A DNA stretch of 64,000 bases from Trichobilharzia szidati (taxonomy: Eukaryota > Platyhelminthes > Trematoda > Strigeidida > Schistosomatidae): the NCBI GenBank assembly GCA_944472155.2, contig OX235279.1:53231564-53295563 (forward strand), written 5' to 3'. The translations under genes were made by a program, and so were the position numbers. The notes beneath the pieces were generated by a model. The model was not told the DNA's origin, searched no databases, and was given only the letters and a program-made list of their open reading frames with translations. How positions within the stretch are numbered: position 1 is the first letter of the stretch; every line of letters begins with the position of its first letter. Positions 24,309 to 39,100 of this stretch are shown here, one piece after another.

Positions 24309-26470
24309 AAAATTTTGCGACGTCAACCTAAATGCCAACAGATTTCATACTGATGTACAATTTGAAAACTTAATTGCTCAAACAGATGATTTAACTCCAA
24401 TCTCTGAATAGGAACTACAGCGATTGAAATCAACAGTAATCGATTGTTGTTATCAGTATCTGAACACAAAACTAAAAGTCTACAATCACCTGACAAGACA
24501 ACATAGAGAAGAATTAAATCAACTGAGAAACAACAAAGAACTTCTAATAATCCTTCCAGATAAAGGAGCTTGCGTGCTCCTTATGGACAGAGAAGACTAC
24601 ATAGGGAAAATGAATAAGATACCGTCAGATAAAAATAAATTCTCGCAACCACCCGATGAAAGAAATAAAACAGAACAGATTGAAAAACAGCTCACCGATG
24701 TCCTTAAAAGAATGAAAACCAAACAGTTAATCAGTCATGAAGTTTTTGATCAGATTCGACCAACAGGATCAATAATACCAAGACTATACGGTTTACCAAA
24801 GATACATAAAGCCGACCTTCCAATGCGTCCAATTTTAGATATGTCAGGTTCCCCGTACCATTCAATAGCGAAATGGTTAGCTGACATTTCAGAACCTTTA
24901 CGAAAACAGGTGTGCCACTATTCGCTTCGTGGACTATGTAACGAACAAAAATATGCTCTCTCTCTTGACATTGAGTCACTATTCACCAGCGTTCCACTGA
25001 CAGAAACTGTCTGTCAAATTTGTCAATATATAGACGAAAACCAGCTGAACATCGGATTACTGACAGCTTGTTTAAAAGAACTACTACTGAGATGTACATT
25101 TAATGTACAATTCACATTCAACAATGTTATTTACAGACAACAAGATGGGATCGCAATGGGATCTCCACTGGGCCCATTGCTAGAAGACTGCTTCATGGCA
25201 AACCTCGAGAACGGCCCACTCAAATCAACTACTGATGATTTCCAATTGTATGCTAGCTATGTGGACGACATCTTTATTATCTGTGATGATGGCAACGATC
25301 TTAATCAGTTACTACAAATATTCAACAACTGCCATTCAGTTACAAAATTTATTCTTGAAATAGAAAACGGATCTACGTTATCAAAATTCCTTTTCTTGAT
25401 GTTGAACTTACAAGAAGAGCTGAAGGAACTTTAAGAAGGTCAATCCATAGGAAACCCACATGGAACGGCCAACTGACAAGCTTCGATAGCTGAGTACGGA
25501 ACAGTTGAAAAAGAAACCTAATTAGATCCCTTGCTACTTGCGTCTGACGGATGTGCGTGGGGGAAGAACTACACTTCCTGGAAGAAATCTTCATACAAAA
25601 CGGATATCCACCAAGATTCACAGACAAAAACATCGAACACGAAATCAAAAAGCAAGAGACATTATCCAGGTGACCAACTCAGTGATGTCCTTAAGAGGAG
25701 AATTTCCACTTCTTTGCGGCAACAGTGAGAGTAGTGTTCTCCAGTCTCCCGCTGATCTGCAGAAGCCCAAAGGACAAGATCCCGCACCTGACCACTTCTA
25801 TGTGCATATATCAGTTCACTTGTTGCTGTGGAGCCAACTACATCGGTCTTTCGACGCGCATCCTGTCAAAAAGGGTCAAAGAACACTAACCAATGTAGTT
25901 GCAGAAAGGAAGTAGTGGCCGTATAAGGAATGCAATAATCCAACATCTCGTCCCCACTCGTCATTCCATCTCAACCAACGCCTCCTTCAAAGTAATCTAC
26001 AAACTGAAGAACAACCTGCCAGAGACAATACGTTTCCGTCTTCTTTGCATTGCAGAAACCCTAGCCATTCAGTTACAAGCACCAGAACTATGCATACAAA
26101 AGAAAATTCTTACGTAACTCCGCATGTTATTTTGTTTCTATGTACACCCAGAGCACAACTTTTCCATCAAACGACTCATGTTATTATGTAACTCTACTTT
26201 AAACAATCGTTTGTGACAACTCATCACTTTTGTTACTACCCTCTTACATCAACATCCAATTCCTCTGAACACCTTTTGTATTACGTAGTTCCACCGAAAG
26301 CTTACTAATTGTATTTCGTTTGACAAATTTAATGTACAAACACATACAAAACAACCATATATATTTGCGATTGTACAGCTATGAAAATGAATTCACCGAA
26401 AAGAAACTCTTCTCTGAACTACTTGGTTTTCTGTCTATATAATGTTCGAATGGGGATTTTTCATGAATTA
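24309..26470 (+). pseudogene. PLE copy 3 (PLE-3), 5'-truncated, multiple lesions
   Basis: Same family as PLE-1. Begins at KFCDVNLNANRFH, has a TAG inside the SE-x-ELQR motif (about 24408-24410), then a 336-codon frame (24424-25434) with GSIIPRLYGLPK, DGIAMGSPLGP and YVDDIF. Small insertions near 25375 break the frame. The linker (25440-25740) is shifted several times and lacks part of the segment before the nuclease. GIY-YIG is recognisable at 25800-26117 (ANYIGL). The non-coding tail ends near 26470. Confidence 0.9.
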
Positions 26471-27052
26471 AGAAGTAGCTAGGACCCCTCGACAGTCAAG
26501 GAACTACGGCACTCTGTCAAACTTGCAGTGGCGAACCGAAAATCTGTATGTGATTATTTCACTATCCACAAACATTAGCGTACATCCAACCACAAGTAGT
26601 ATAAAAAAAAGAAGACAAGAAATAAGAAAAGTGTATGCATGAGAATGACAAATCAAAAAACCGAGAAAAAAGTTTCTATGCTTGCTCCTCTGACCTCTGT
26701 AACCACAAAATAGCATTGACAAACAAGACTTTGAAAAAAACCTATAAAAATACATACGTGGTGGAAAAAAATAAATAAATACTAAGAGAAACAGTAGGTG
26801 GTTCGAAATAAAGTGTACTTAGATATTACCTCATTTCCCTTGTGCATGGAACAGATTTGTGCATAAAAAAAGAAGTCATTGATACGGAGTAACTGTTAAC
26901 GCACTTGTCATTATTATTTATCACAGTAAAATGGGAGGGTAAGGGGGGTGGAAGAGAATACACAGCATTCACCTTGTGGAATAGTAAGTCAATCACTGTA
27001 AATATTTGAAAAAAAAGAAATTAAGTAAAATTAGAAAACTACAAAACGTCAC

Positions 27053-27137
27053 TCAGTTTGATTCCGTGATAACTTCCAAAGACATCATAATAGCGAAACC
27101 AATTAAACCCATAATAGATGAAAGACGGCCATGCCCC
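27053..27137 (-). CDS. SLC39A11: SLC39A11 terminal exon 8
   Basis: 85 bases after a polypyrimidine acceptor (TTTTATTTTCAG). Codes [20 protein letters not shown] plus eight residues and TGA at 27053-27055; matches the last helix of ZIP11 (GF-x-x-MMSL). Intron 7 is 8.7 kb. Confidence 0.88.
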
Positions 27138-30100
27138 CTGAAAATAAAACAAAAGAAATTAACCAATTATAAATTCAGAGCAGATGAACAGACAGCTAGT
27201 AAATACTTAGTGTCTAAAGTTGCAAGAAGCATAGAAACATGTACATGAACTTGGTTTTCTCCATTATAGATAAGATTTTATTTTGATAAATCACACATTG
27301 GTGTACAGTAATATTAACTGATGACCACGTTTCGAGCACAAACTATTGCTCACAATCATATCAAGTTACTCACACAACTTTCTTGCTTCATTTATATAGA
27401 TGAGTGGAATTGATTAGATATTTGGATGAAAAATCAATATAGGATAATGTACATTCAGAAATGATAATAATAATATAAGTGTTATCAATCAAATACAATC
27501 AGATGGGACATAAGACGACTGTTTTTTCAGTCACAATAAGTAACTTAATTGAATTTTAGATTTTTCCCGTCGATTGATTGGACCGAAGTGCTTGGTCTCA
27601 GGGCACTGGGTTCGAGCCTCGGTGGGAACATAATCACTCACTGAGAAATGCAGGTACGTCCAGTGACGAGTCCCAAATAGGACGAAATGCGCATCCTGGA
27701 TTCCACTGCTAGTCACCAACCACGAATTAAACAATAAGTAACTTGTTATAATGTTATAGTGAATGTGAATTGAAATAGACTTTTGACATTATTTATTATC
27801 CTCCTGTGATTTGACTGGCGGTAATAATATCTTCCATATCTCTGGTATTTGCGTTAAGTCAGTCAGTAGTACAACTGGATCTCGTCTTTCCAACTCACAT
27901 CACCAATAGGTACAACATTTTCTTTTTCTTTTCTCTCTCTTCTTTTTCCGTTATGTGCTGCTTTGTTTCTTTCTCTCGCTTACGCCAGTTAATAAGACAC
28001 CTCCCACTTTTCTAACACCTTCAAACACTGTTTCAGCTTTACCTTTGCTACTGACATGCCAATGTATTGTTATAATAATGAACTGTGGTTTCCTCAATCT
28101 ACGTAGAATTCTATTTATTGATAATGTACTAACTGGATGCAATACTGTAGTAAAAATGCTGAGAATTCCATTCTGTATCACATGTACTGTTATGGAATAA
28201 AGCAAATTATTATTATTATTACTAAGGTAATGGGCTGATGGAATGTACCAATAGAACTATCAAGAATCTCCTCCATGTCTTTCTGCAAAATGCTCCGGAG
28301 AACACGTGAGACGGCGTTCTGCCTCAATGTTTGCTGGCATATCGCTACTCAGTGCATTCATCGACAGGATTTTCCCCGACTCTGCTCTTGTTTGGGCGTG
28401 AACTCCGCCTTCCAGTCAAGATCTAGACAACACTGTTACCATACGAAAAAATCGACAGTATTCCCTACATCCGACATTTTCGCCACCACCTGGAGATGGC
28501 CTACAACCTGACGCGTCGTCATCTAGTCTTCTTCAGGATAACAGAGAAGCCCGCGGACCCACTTATTCCCTTGGTGACTACGCATGGCTTCATCGACCAT
28601 AAGCCCCTGCCGGTTTGTGCCCTAAACTCTACGCTCCATGGTAAGAACCATATGAGGTCGTACAACACCGACCTGCCAGTATGTATGTCTTGCGGAATCT
28701 GCGACGACTTTATCTCCGCTAATTACAATCAGTTGAAACCGCATTATCCAGCAGCTGTCAAGGAACCGAAGAATTCCTCAGAATCGCCGCCCACTAATAA
28801 CCACGTCGAGGTGCCGACTTATGGAGGCAATGCATACTACATTCCACCGACAGACACTGAGGTTAGTGCCTACAGAAGGGAGGAGGTGATTTAATGGGAT
28901 AAAGTCCAGTATAATGTCACTAAATAAGTTTTTGTCCTCTTCTCTTTCAGAAAGGAACGCTGATGTAACCCTACTGGAACAAGAAGAGGACTTTTTAGCT
29001 GGACTTGTTAAAAATGATGACAATTAGCTTTGTATCCGCTCACTTCAAGCTTTGCTTAGTCAAAATACACATATCACTAACGCCCTCTTCGTCTTCTTCC
29101 TTCTTCGGTTGTAACTGTTGCCATTGTGCATTAAAAATTGGTGTCGGTGTTTTATCTGTTCACAGCATGGAAACTTTATATGACGATCATCTTACCAAGC
29201 TGTTTCCTGAGGATTGCACATCCACCTTGCCAAGTGTACCGGCGCTTTCCCACCCACCAACGCTGCAAGTGTGGTGGAATTACCCACGTTGGAAGAAACG
29301 AATGCAGGCGTTTCTCAGAATTGCCCCGCCAGTCCACCACTTCATTCATATCCTCAATGCCCTATCTGATAACGCCTTTGCCCGAGCCGATGCTGCTAGT
29401 TTCAGCAGCACCAACTCATTCAGTGCGAACTGACTGATTCTCGATCAATCCTTTGATCTGAAGCTGGGCTCTGATCATTATCTGCTAAAGCTTCTCGGCC
29501 GCTGACAACCACCGGGGGAAAGCCCCCTGGAACACATGCAACAGAAATGACTCAACGCAAATACCAGAGATATGGAAGATATCATCACCGCCAGTCAAAT
29601 CAGAGGAGGATAATAAATAATCTCAAAATTCTATTTCAATTCACATTCACTATAACATTATAACAAGTTACTTATTGTGACTAAAAAACAGTCGTCCTGT
29701 GTCCCATCTGATTGCATTTGGTTGATAACACTCATATTATTATTTCTGAATGTACATTATCCTATATTGATTTCTTCTCCAAATATCTAATCAATTCCAC
29801 TCATGTATATAAATGAAGTAAAAAGTTGTATGAGTAACTTGATATGATTATGAGCAATAGTTTGTGCTCGAAACGTGGTCATCAGTTAATATTACTGTAC
29901 AACAATGTGTGATTTATCAAAATAAAATCTTATCCATAATGGAGTTATACTCCACCAAAGTGCCCATGTTTTATACTTATAACCTGGTTCTCTATCATCA
30001 CTCTACAAGTTGTTACTTAAAATTTATTTGTTTACTAGTCTAACCAGGGATTCGGGTTAAGAGATTATCGTTGGATGGACGTCTAAAACAACAATTCACC

Positions 30101-33100
30101 GTTCAAAAGAATAAATTTAAGTGATTGGAAGAGTAATAACTGGTAGAAAAGTTGTTGAGACAAATACTACTTGCCCAACTTTTACAGGTGTCCATTTGAT
30201 CAACAGATAGAAGAAGAAGAATGAGTAAGAGATAGGCTCAAACAACTCCCAGACTGCAGTATGTGATAAGTAATCTGTGTATTGACTTTCCTTCTTAAAT
30301 ACTATCAGCTTTGAACACGTGCAGTTTACACAGTACTGGTACATAACTACATTCAAGTTAATAAGCATTCGATACATTCAAGACGCGGATATGGTACGAG
30401 TAATCACTGTATTGCGAAAGACCCACACAGGAACGAAAAATAGAGAATATGTAATAATATGGCTTGAGCTACTGACAAGATTTATAAGGGATATGACGAT
30501 ACAGATATACATATGTATATCATCTGCAAGAATATTGAATAGCGGACAGATAGCTTGAATGGCGTAGACAGGACACGAACGACTCTTGTGAAACAACATT
30601 GAAAACGCATAAGGAAGGCAAAGAAGCTCAATACGAAAGACATTTACAGATTGAGATTTTAATATATGGTAAATGCAATTTGGTTATATCGTTACATTGA
30701 GTTGCCAATAAATAATTTGTTATCAAATGCCCTAGTGCTCTGCCGTTACAATAATACTACAATGGGAAAGACAACATTTTTGATAACTATCAACATTTGT
30801 ATATAACTATCACAAACAGTGAGTAGAACTGAGGATAAAGATGAGTGGTTAATTAGATAAATATTAAGGGAAAAAACTGAAATAAATGAAGATTTCTTCT
30901 GAGTTCTATAAACGGGGTAAAAATAGTAACAGAGTTTTTTGGTAAATAATTTAAATGATTTTAAGTTGATAAAAGTTAAGAAGTATTGAAGCAAAGGACA
31001 ACTTTTATGCTTAATTAGTAATTACAAATAAGAAAATTTACAAACATGAGCATCGAAAACTGCTGTTGTAAAGACAGAAGATAAGAGAATTGATAACGGA
31101 CTTGTTTATTAAGGAAAGACACATCATGTACATTTTTAACCACATTAGAAGTTGGCTAGGTCAGCAGACAACAAACTATTCGGATTGGTTGGCGATTTGT
31201 CCAAGGGTAAACAATGGGACGAAAAGTTACCCAATGAGATTATTTCACGTCCACAAAGTGAAGTAAGTCCGAAACTGAGGGATAAACACTTCTAACTCCT
31301 GCAGCCATTGACTTAAAATGTTGATTACAATTTCAGTCACTTTATATCAATGTGTATCTACATACTACTGACAAACCTTGTCAGTAGCACACACCACATC
31401 AGTCAGGTAAACTTTTTTACCTTACTTTTCACACTAAATTTATCCCATTAGATAACACCAGTATTTTATCGATAAAAAAGCTGTTTGCTGTGGTCGCATC
31501 AAATGACATAACACTAAGATAATGAAAATACGAACAATGAATAAAAAAATACGTGCAACCATCTAGGTATCCCCATACAAAGATGGGACATGCTTGAAAT
31601 AAAACAAGCACCGAAAGGTGCCGAAAATAAGGAGTATATTCATTGATTTTCATTCAGCTAGTCGTCAGCGTCTAATTCAAAGTTAAGGATTAAGATAGAA
31701 ATTCATGGTAATAAAAAGGATGAAACAAACCGATGTAGCCTACAACAGTTTAATCGCTTCTCATGACCATAAGGTAGTTCACACTACGAAGCTAAATACC
31801 ATACAGACTTACTACGACACTATTCTTTGTAAGGTGAATTAACAAATAAACAGCCGTATAGACGGAAAAAGAAACAGGGAGTAACAGTGAACGACTCAGA
31901 GAAGACATACACATTTTCATTGATTAAACATAATATAATGTTGGCGACTGCGATAATATCTTTCTGATGTTAAAAGGAAGTTATTAGCACTTACCGATAT
32001 TAGAATAGCAACTGTACACTGATATCTAGCGTAGTTTAACAGTAATACTAATAAAAGTAAAGGACGCCATGTTAGCCCGCTCTATTCTTTTTTCTCCCCT
32101 GGTGTATGTTTTACCATTAGAGATACTTAGATATACAGTAACAATTAAGCAAATATTAGTGTCCCTTTATTTCTTTATTTATTTCATTTTCACGTGTATT
32201 CAATATGCAAATGTAGCGAAACAAAAACAAATAGCCAGCAGGTAGACACACTCACAAACATCAAATGAAATAGGAGAAAATACCAACAAGAACAATAATG
32301 GTAATTCAAATAAGAACAAGGTATGTTTCAAGCATGAAACAGGCACGGATAGACCTGAAGTATGCCAAGCAAAGAATTAAAAGCACGAAGTGTATGCACG
32401 CATGAAAGTGATTTACCAACTGATCACAGTGAGAAACAAACAAAGTGACCAGATATTGATGCAAAACATGCAGTGGTCAGAACACAAATGACTTAACAGT
32501 ATATCTGTTTATCAATTACCTTATCCTATTCTGCACTTGTTTAACCCGTATCCATCATATATGACAAAGACGGTTGTACACAGTTGAAGGAAAGTAATAA
32601 GCAAGACTAACCTAAAGACAGGGGTAGGTAGGTAGACACTCTGAAAGGAAATACTTATAGGATAAAAAAAGATGTGGTGTTAACTTCATGAGAATTATGA
32701 AGTATTTTAGAACTATGCACTCTATGTAAAGATGAAAATATCATAAGAAGTAGGAGAGTGGAATCATTTTTCTTGTTTGATCCACTGCTATTCTATGTCA
32801 CACAGTGGCAATGACTTGGAACTTCCGATATTCGAAAGATACTCACAGTGTGTCCATCATCATCATCTCACCTTCAATAATCATCAATTATATTACAAAA
32901 CCGGAGAATAACGTAGATTTATTGCTTACTGAGATGCTGAGATAAGAAGCGTATGGTTTCTTATATGCAAAAGGAACTCATTATTGTCATTATTATTTTT
33001 ACGATTTATACTTTACAATGAATCAAAATCAAGACTGAATTGTTCATTCCATTACTAAATGCTAGTAACTTCATCTATTACCTTGATAAGGAAATTCATC

Positions 33101-36100
33101 GTTTACTTTTGAGTTTCAGGTAATCCCCTTCCACGAGACAACATGAGATTTCCTAAAAATCAATTTCACCTACAAGATATTGGAGATATTAGATGATTAC
33201 CAGAATACACCTTAACTAAAGCAGATTAGTTGTCACAAAATTCCTTCACTCATCTTTGTAAACCTGGGACTTCATCAAAATGTCTAAACTAAATAAATGA
33301 AAATATGTACGCGATTCGAAAAATGTAATACACATCATATAAAATTCTCGGTCTAAATTGTCCCTTGTGATTTACATACAAACAAAACACACAATTCGGA
33401 TGAGCAAACAGACAACAAGATAGACCTATTAACGTTCACAAGGGGCTTAGGCATAGAAATACGAGGTTTTAGCACTATTCAATAACATCCACTATTATTT
33501 AAAACAATACTTAAAATTAATAAAGAGAAAATTGCAATTTAACTGGCAGAGGTAATTATGAAGCAATAATATAACGTGGTGAAGACAGGCAGAAAAGAGA
33601 GTAGGTGGGTCAAGGCTGTGAAATCCAGTACAAAGATATAAAAAGCGACTGAGTACAATTTATGGTACCTCATTTCTGTTCACTATTCGGTGTTCACAGT
33701 AAAGCAACTTTTCGTTGACAATATATTATTATTATTATTACTAACAAAGAAACTGATGGAAATAATTCTTTATTTACAGCATAAAACAAGACAGTTTCAA
33801 ATCTTCGTAAATTTCCTGCTATTCCACCGTTAAACTGTTCTGGGATCCGATGTAGAACTTTCAACCTGAATGAAACGGGGACTGATTGATTCCACTCCCC
33901 CGCTAACCTTCTAATATATCGCCCATAATCGAAAGCCATACTTCAGGATCTTTTTGCCGTAGAACATTTTTTCATTCCTCCAAGTAACCAGTGGGACATA
34001 AGGTCTCAAGCTTTGAAGTTTCAGTAGCGGTGGTGGTGTTCTTTTTTACGAGTGTGGTCCCCAGCCTTCCTTTTCTACTACCAGAAAAATGAGGTTTTGG
34101 AGTGTGTCAGCCTGGAATTGAATACAGGTTACGTGAGTGGTTGGTTGGTGAACATTCTGCTATTGAACCATAGACGCGTAGCAGATGATATATGACGAAG
34201 AATAAAATGTTTCAGAAAAGTGAATTCCTACCAATTAAAGAAAAAGATGAAAGTCACACAAAGATCATGAAAAACACAGTGGAAGGAAGGAAATCCGAAA
34301 GGTGAGGATGATAGAAATCAATTAATGATGATAATAATTCAATTAGACCTCGAAATACCTGTGGAAATAATCACACAATTATTAGACATGCTACTAACGA
34401 CTTATGAAGTACAAAACAAAATAGCTTTCATTTTTCATTCCTGATTATTAGCTTTCCAAATAGTATCAGCACAGGCTTACACATACAGAAACAGCTGAAA
34501 CATTATACTGAACACAAGATGAGTTGTATGCCCACAGAGAAAAGTATTAAAGTTAGGGAAAAAGTGGAACCAGTGAGCAGTATATATGCGGTATGTACTA
34601 CGGACAAGATTTATCAGTGGTAATAAAGAGACGTTCATCGGCACAAAAATATCAAACAGCAGAGATGGAGAGAGAGATTTGATATCAAAGAGAGGAAATG
34701 AACCAGTGTTGCGGCGAAACATGGGAAACACGAAAAGAAGACGAAGAAACACAATACGAAAACAGAATATATTTGCAAATGATTTTAATATGTGGGATAC
34801 ATAATTCCCCCGTATGTGTATATCGAATTGCAAATAAAGGTCCTGTAGCCAACAATTCTTGTGTTCTGCGGTACATATATATATATATATATATATCCCC
34901 TCTTCGGCTAAATATTTCAAAACCGGTAATAATATATAACACAGCTGTATAAGTCAAATAATGTACGTCTATATGCAAATGAATGTGTTTGTAGGCATTC
35001 TCTTTCCAATAATGGCGGTGAAATTAAAACCTTGCATACAATTCATTCTTATTTTTGTATATATTGACACAAAGTCGCCGAAAATTTGCCGTTCACATAT
35101 TACACGGAACATAACGAAATGCCGTTTTCGCTGAAACATTATTATATTGATTAGCCAACTAAAGCAAAACGGTCATGCATTGCTTTATAACAAAAAATTT
35201 CATTCGACTGAGCGGCTTCTTTTTATCACAAAATTCTCTATTATGGCATAATTCATGAAGCGACATAGAAAAAATGAAAAGGACTGGTTAACTTATGTCT
35301 TTTTTCTCTCCACATTTACCATGATGAAGTCAAGATCTTTTGCTTCCTACAGATCAAGAAAGTTGTGAATAATATTCAAGCGATTAATGTTTCGAACGGT
35401 ATTTCACTTTCGCTGTTTCTAGGCGATGATTGATTGTTACTGTTCCTCAAAGTTTTAGATAGACATAAATTCATGTAAAGTGTTTAGCGACGACAGAGAA
35501 ACCGTCTAACTGTAGTTTTGTGCAACCTCCCTGTGAGTATTGAAAAAAAAGGAACTGAATATAAAAGATTTTTTCACTGATTACTGTTGAAAAGAAAATC
35601 TCAGATCTCAGTTGACGACATTTTCTTGATCAGTTTTTAACACTACTACAACTGTTTGTAGTATTAGTAGCAGCAGTATTATTAGTTCAATTGATTTCTA
35701 CAATCATTCAAATTAGATAACTAACTGTTAAGGACGAAGACAGAAGCTCGCTTACATCCTTTAACTGATTTACTTTTATATGTAAGCAAATGATAGGAGT
35801 GAAATTTGAAAAGAAAAACACAATTAATTACCTAGAATGAGATTCAGGCAGAACATCATCAAATACTACAAATACCATTGCACCAGCAGCAAAACCCAAA
35901 GCGTAAGGTTGAAGTTTGCGGAAAAAGTGTACAGCTAAACAACCAATAAGTCCCGCACAAGGTTCTACTAGTCCAGACAATTGTCCATACCTAAGTTTTA
36001 AAAAAGATATATGGGAAAGTAATATGTTACTAATATAAATAAATGCACACATACAATAAGTACATGAAGATCTGGTATACCTGAGAATTGCTTTTATGCA

Positions 36101-39100
36101 TATTTGTGATCCAGTAAATACGAATAATAGTAATCAGCAACCTCTTAAAAGGTTAAGCTAAAATGAATGTTCTTACATTATTATTCTTTCCTTTAATTCC
36201 TACAGGAACATAAGGCTTCAGCCGTGCGTCTCTATTGCGTTCGGTTCTCTGCTAGAGTCTTCACCTGACTCCATGTCTGCCCACACGTTTTCATCTCCTC
36301 TTCACATCACCTCCTCCAAGTCACCCTCGCACTGACGACCAACTTCGCCGCTTCCCTTTCGGGTTCCACTCGAGCGATGGTTTGTCTAGTGATGTCACTT
36401 GATGGTTTCCTCAGAGTATGACCAATCCATCTCCATTTCTTCCTGCCTATTTGTTTCACAATCGGTTCCTGGTTGGTTCGCTCATTGCCAGAGATCTCTG
36501 TTGCTGATCTTTTCTGGCCGGCCATCTTATCTTGAGTATTGAGCGAAGACAACTGTTAATGAAGGTCTGTAGTTTGTTTGAGATGTTCTTTATGACGCGC
36601 AGTGCAAGTGTCTGATCCGTATAGTAGCACTGACTGACTTCACGTTGGCGTTGAAAATCCGGATCTTATTTTTCATAATGAGTGCTGTTGACCTCCACAC
36701 AGACTTACATAAGTTCTTACATAAGGACCGGTAACATTGAAGGTTCATCTCATCTTTAAGCAGCGAGTAATGAAAATCTTGCTTGATAAAAACATCATGT
36801 GAAATTTCACTTACACTGGGAAGAGTCTACTTGAATGGATGAATTTTGAAAAGTGTGAAGGGAGAATTCAGTCACCTGGAAGTAAAGCAGAGGCTGCAGT
36901 TGATACTAATCAGTTAGTTACACGGGCTAAATTAGATACAGCGGGATCTGTATCCCAAAACCATTTCGGTCGTAAAGATAAAAATCAAGAAGACCAACTA
37001 TCATTCATCAAACAGTTTCACAGTTATTTCAGAGGAAACTATACCCACAGTGCAAACTTTAAACTGCACAATGAACATAACTCAGAAAGCTGAAGGTCTC
37101 CAGTTACCACTCCTATGCTTGCAAATGACTGCTGGTAGGGGATTTCATTCCATCCCTTCAAAAAAGCCGTAAAATTACTCAGCAAATGCGGCAGCAAACA
37201 GCTTAATTCATATATGGCTAAAATAAGCAAAAGGACAAAAGTGCTTGTTACTCTTAGGTTCCAGTATTAACATAGTAATATACCCATTTTACGAGTATAA
37301 ATTTCTCAGAGTGATTCTTAAAGAGGAATCACCATTTATAAATAATGTCTCAAAGTGAATGTTCTGTAAACAATTTACAAACAACTGGATGTCAAACAAC
37401 GGTGATAATTTCAACACAAATTATAATTGTTCAGAACAAAAAAATTTTAAAAAAACATTTTCAAAATGAAATTACCAAAAGCTTTTGAGAAATCCATAAC
37501 CAGCAGAATACAGAGGTAAGCTGACAGCTAAACCCTCAGGGAAGTTTTGAATAGCTATCCCGATTGCAAGATTACTGGTATTCAGGAAAACAAAAAAAAG
37601 GTGGAAAATAAAACATCATACCGAAGATTAATGCTATTAGTTATTCATATATCACTGAACATTTATTTTAAACTATGCTTTAGCAAACCCTTTGTACACA
37701 AAGTGATTTTTTGAGATATCGTCAATAGCATTTGCATAGGTAATTGAAATTCTCCACTGACATTATCTACAATGTGGTCTCATTGGCTACTTTAGATGCA
37801 GCCAATCACAAATCCATAAACAAATATGACTTCTAAATTACCACAGTCTCAAAAAATCATAGTACGACGTCTAAAATAAGTTCGCATAGGTGTGTATGTC
37901 ATCATTAAGACATTTTGACCATCACACGTAAATGGTCAGGTTTCCATAACGAGTCCTGAAAATTATCAGATTTTCTTTACATTATTGTAGATTCTGATCA
38001 AGTCTCCGTTTCATCACTCCCATGTTTCTTTCATCTAACATGAAAAAGGCAATTAGGTAGGCTGAGAACGAGATCTTCTGACCACTTGGGTTGCTGCAAG
38101 TAGGTGGTAGGCAACCCAGTGGTTTAGGTAGTCGACTGGAAATGATATTTTTCGCTTGAGCATTGTTAACCGAGCTAATCTGACTTTCTGAAGTGACGAC
38201 ACTGTAGGATAACTCGGAGTATACCACAACGTATAATATACACATGAGTCTGTATTCAAGAGTAATGTTATGTAGACAGAGAATACAACAACAGCAACTA
38301 CTACTACTTTTACAGATTGCACAAAGCATTAGCAGGTTACAATTTTGTTATGTTTATCACCTACCTGGCATGTGAAAAAGTAGCGTGTGGATATTGACCA
38401 ACTCCACCGAATGCAATACCAACAGCCAACCCCTCTGGTATATTATGCACAGTAATTGCTATTAACAGCAACCACAAACGCCGTGTCATTAACATTCTTT
38501 TCGGCTGTTTTCTGTTCTTTCCATCTTCTATGAATTCAGGTGACTCGTAAGATCCATTCTGTGAAGTATCCCCGCGACGTAATCTGATATCAGATTCAGT
38601 ATACTCATTCATGAAACTGTCAGTAGATTTGTGCGATTCATCTGTAATTAGTTAGAAGTTAAGTGGAAGAGAGAACCATTTCACTATTTAATGTGGATTT
38701 CGCTAAACACCTAGTCCAATTGAACAGTCAACAAATAATTCACATGAAAACAACTGTGATTTATAATATGTGTGATACTGAAATAAGTTATTACAGGCTT
38801 AATTACATATGATGTTATGGTTAGAAAAAAAAGAGAGGGAAGAAAAAACTAATGGAAACAATTGAATCATTTTAAAAACTTTCAGAAAATTGCCTAATGC
38901 CATGCACAAATTATCACTTATGCAAGCGTACTAAATGACGTTAACAGCTTAAACATTATTAAAAGCATCTACATTTACGCAAAACAATTATCTAATATTA
39001 ATTCATTCTTGCCCTTATATTTGTCGAGTGATGTTTAGATCACATTATTGTATGTAAACGAAGTGGTTCACGAATAGTACCGGTAGCCAAAAGATTTTGA

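Noticed and set aside
33694..33939. Minus-strand frame of 81 codons
   Set aside because: No recognisable domain; the ATT run at its end suggests a retroelement tail rather than a gene.
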